Source: an uncultured Clostridia bacterium (GTDB taxonomy: Bacteria > Bacillota > Clostridia > Oscillospirales > Acutalibacteraceae). From it: a DNA stretch of 14,359 nucleotides. The DNA lies in the NCBI GenBank assembly GCA_946004305.1, contig CAMFZJ010000020.1, positions 1-14,359 of the forward strand. The letters are read 5' to 3'. The first letter of the stretch is position 1, and the number at the start of each line of letters is the position of its first letter. A program made the translations under genes and the position numbers. A model generated the notes under the pieces. It made no database searches and was not told the origin of the DNA. It worked only from the letters and a program-made list of their open reading frames with translations. Below are positions 14,314-14,359 of the stretch, in pieces.

Positions 14314-14359
14314 CTGTCTCTTATACACATCTCCGAGCCCACGAGACGTAGAGGAATCT
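14314..14359. other. Nextera/Tn5 sequencing adapter (artefact)
   Basis: The Tn5 mosaic end in reverse orientation (14314-14332) is followed by CCGAGCCCACGAGAC, the i7 index GTAGAGGA and ATCT, the start of the P7 arm. It mirrors the left end and is not genomic. Confidence 0.97.

Noticed and set aside
1..14359. Composite transposon with Tn5-like mosaic ends
   Set aside because: The ends contain Nextera primer and index sequence, there is no transposase gene, and the cargo is chromosomal housekeeping and sporulation genes.

Overview
The window is one assembled contig from an AT-rich, endospore-forming-type Firmicute of class Clostridia. An Oscillospiraceae/Ruminococcaceae-like gut bacterium is the best guess, based on the spoIVB-spo0A pair, the purine gene order and the strong AGGAGG-type ribosome binding sites; the sequence alone does not fix the genus. 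Both ends (1-45 and 14314-14359) are Illumina Nextera/Tn5 library adapter, not genome, so the biological sequence runs from 46 to 14313.

Layout. (i) 47-2442: a CCA-adding tRNA nucleotidyltransferase on the minus strand, divergent from a cation diffusion facilitator (CDF) metal transporter on the plus strand. The 116-bp gap between them has a near-consensus minus-strand promoter and three alternating TTACA/TGTAA half-sites 9 bp apart. (ii) 2411-5215: a bidirectional terminator, then a minus-strand pair made of a CtpE-like P-type cation ATPase and a coupled small unknown membrane protein. (iii) 5383-7380: plus-strand spoIVB and spo0A, the conserved clostridial sporulation pair, separated by a 222-bp AT-rich spacer with hairpins, a possible Spo0A box and a SigA-type promoter. 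(iv) 7401-7433: a convergent terminator. (v) 7446-14281: a compact seven-gene minus-strand purine operon, purE-purF-purM-purN-purO-AICAR transformylase-purD, whose promoter lies beyond the right end.

The pur operon encodes de novo purine steps 1 (PurF), 2 (PurD), 3 (PurN), 5 (PurM), 6 (PurE), 9 (AICAR transformylase) and 10 (IMP cyclohydrolase). FGAM synthetase (PurL/Q/S), PurC and PurB are absent and must be elsewhere if the pathway is complete. Its most distinctive trait is that the usual bifunctional PurH is replaced by a stand-alone AICAR transformylase domain, which looks more like animal ATIC than Bacillus PurH, plus an adjacent PurO-type IMP cyclohydrolase of the kind first known from archaea.

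I see no CRISPR array, phage, IS element, rRNA or tRNA gene, and no clearly undescribed multi-gene system. The items most worth follow-up are the split PurO/AICARFT arrangement, the unknown membrane protein coupled to the ATPase, the half-site array upstream of the CDF gene, and the structured spoIVB-spo0A spacer.
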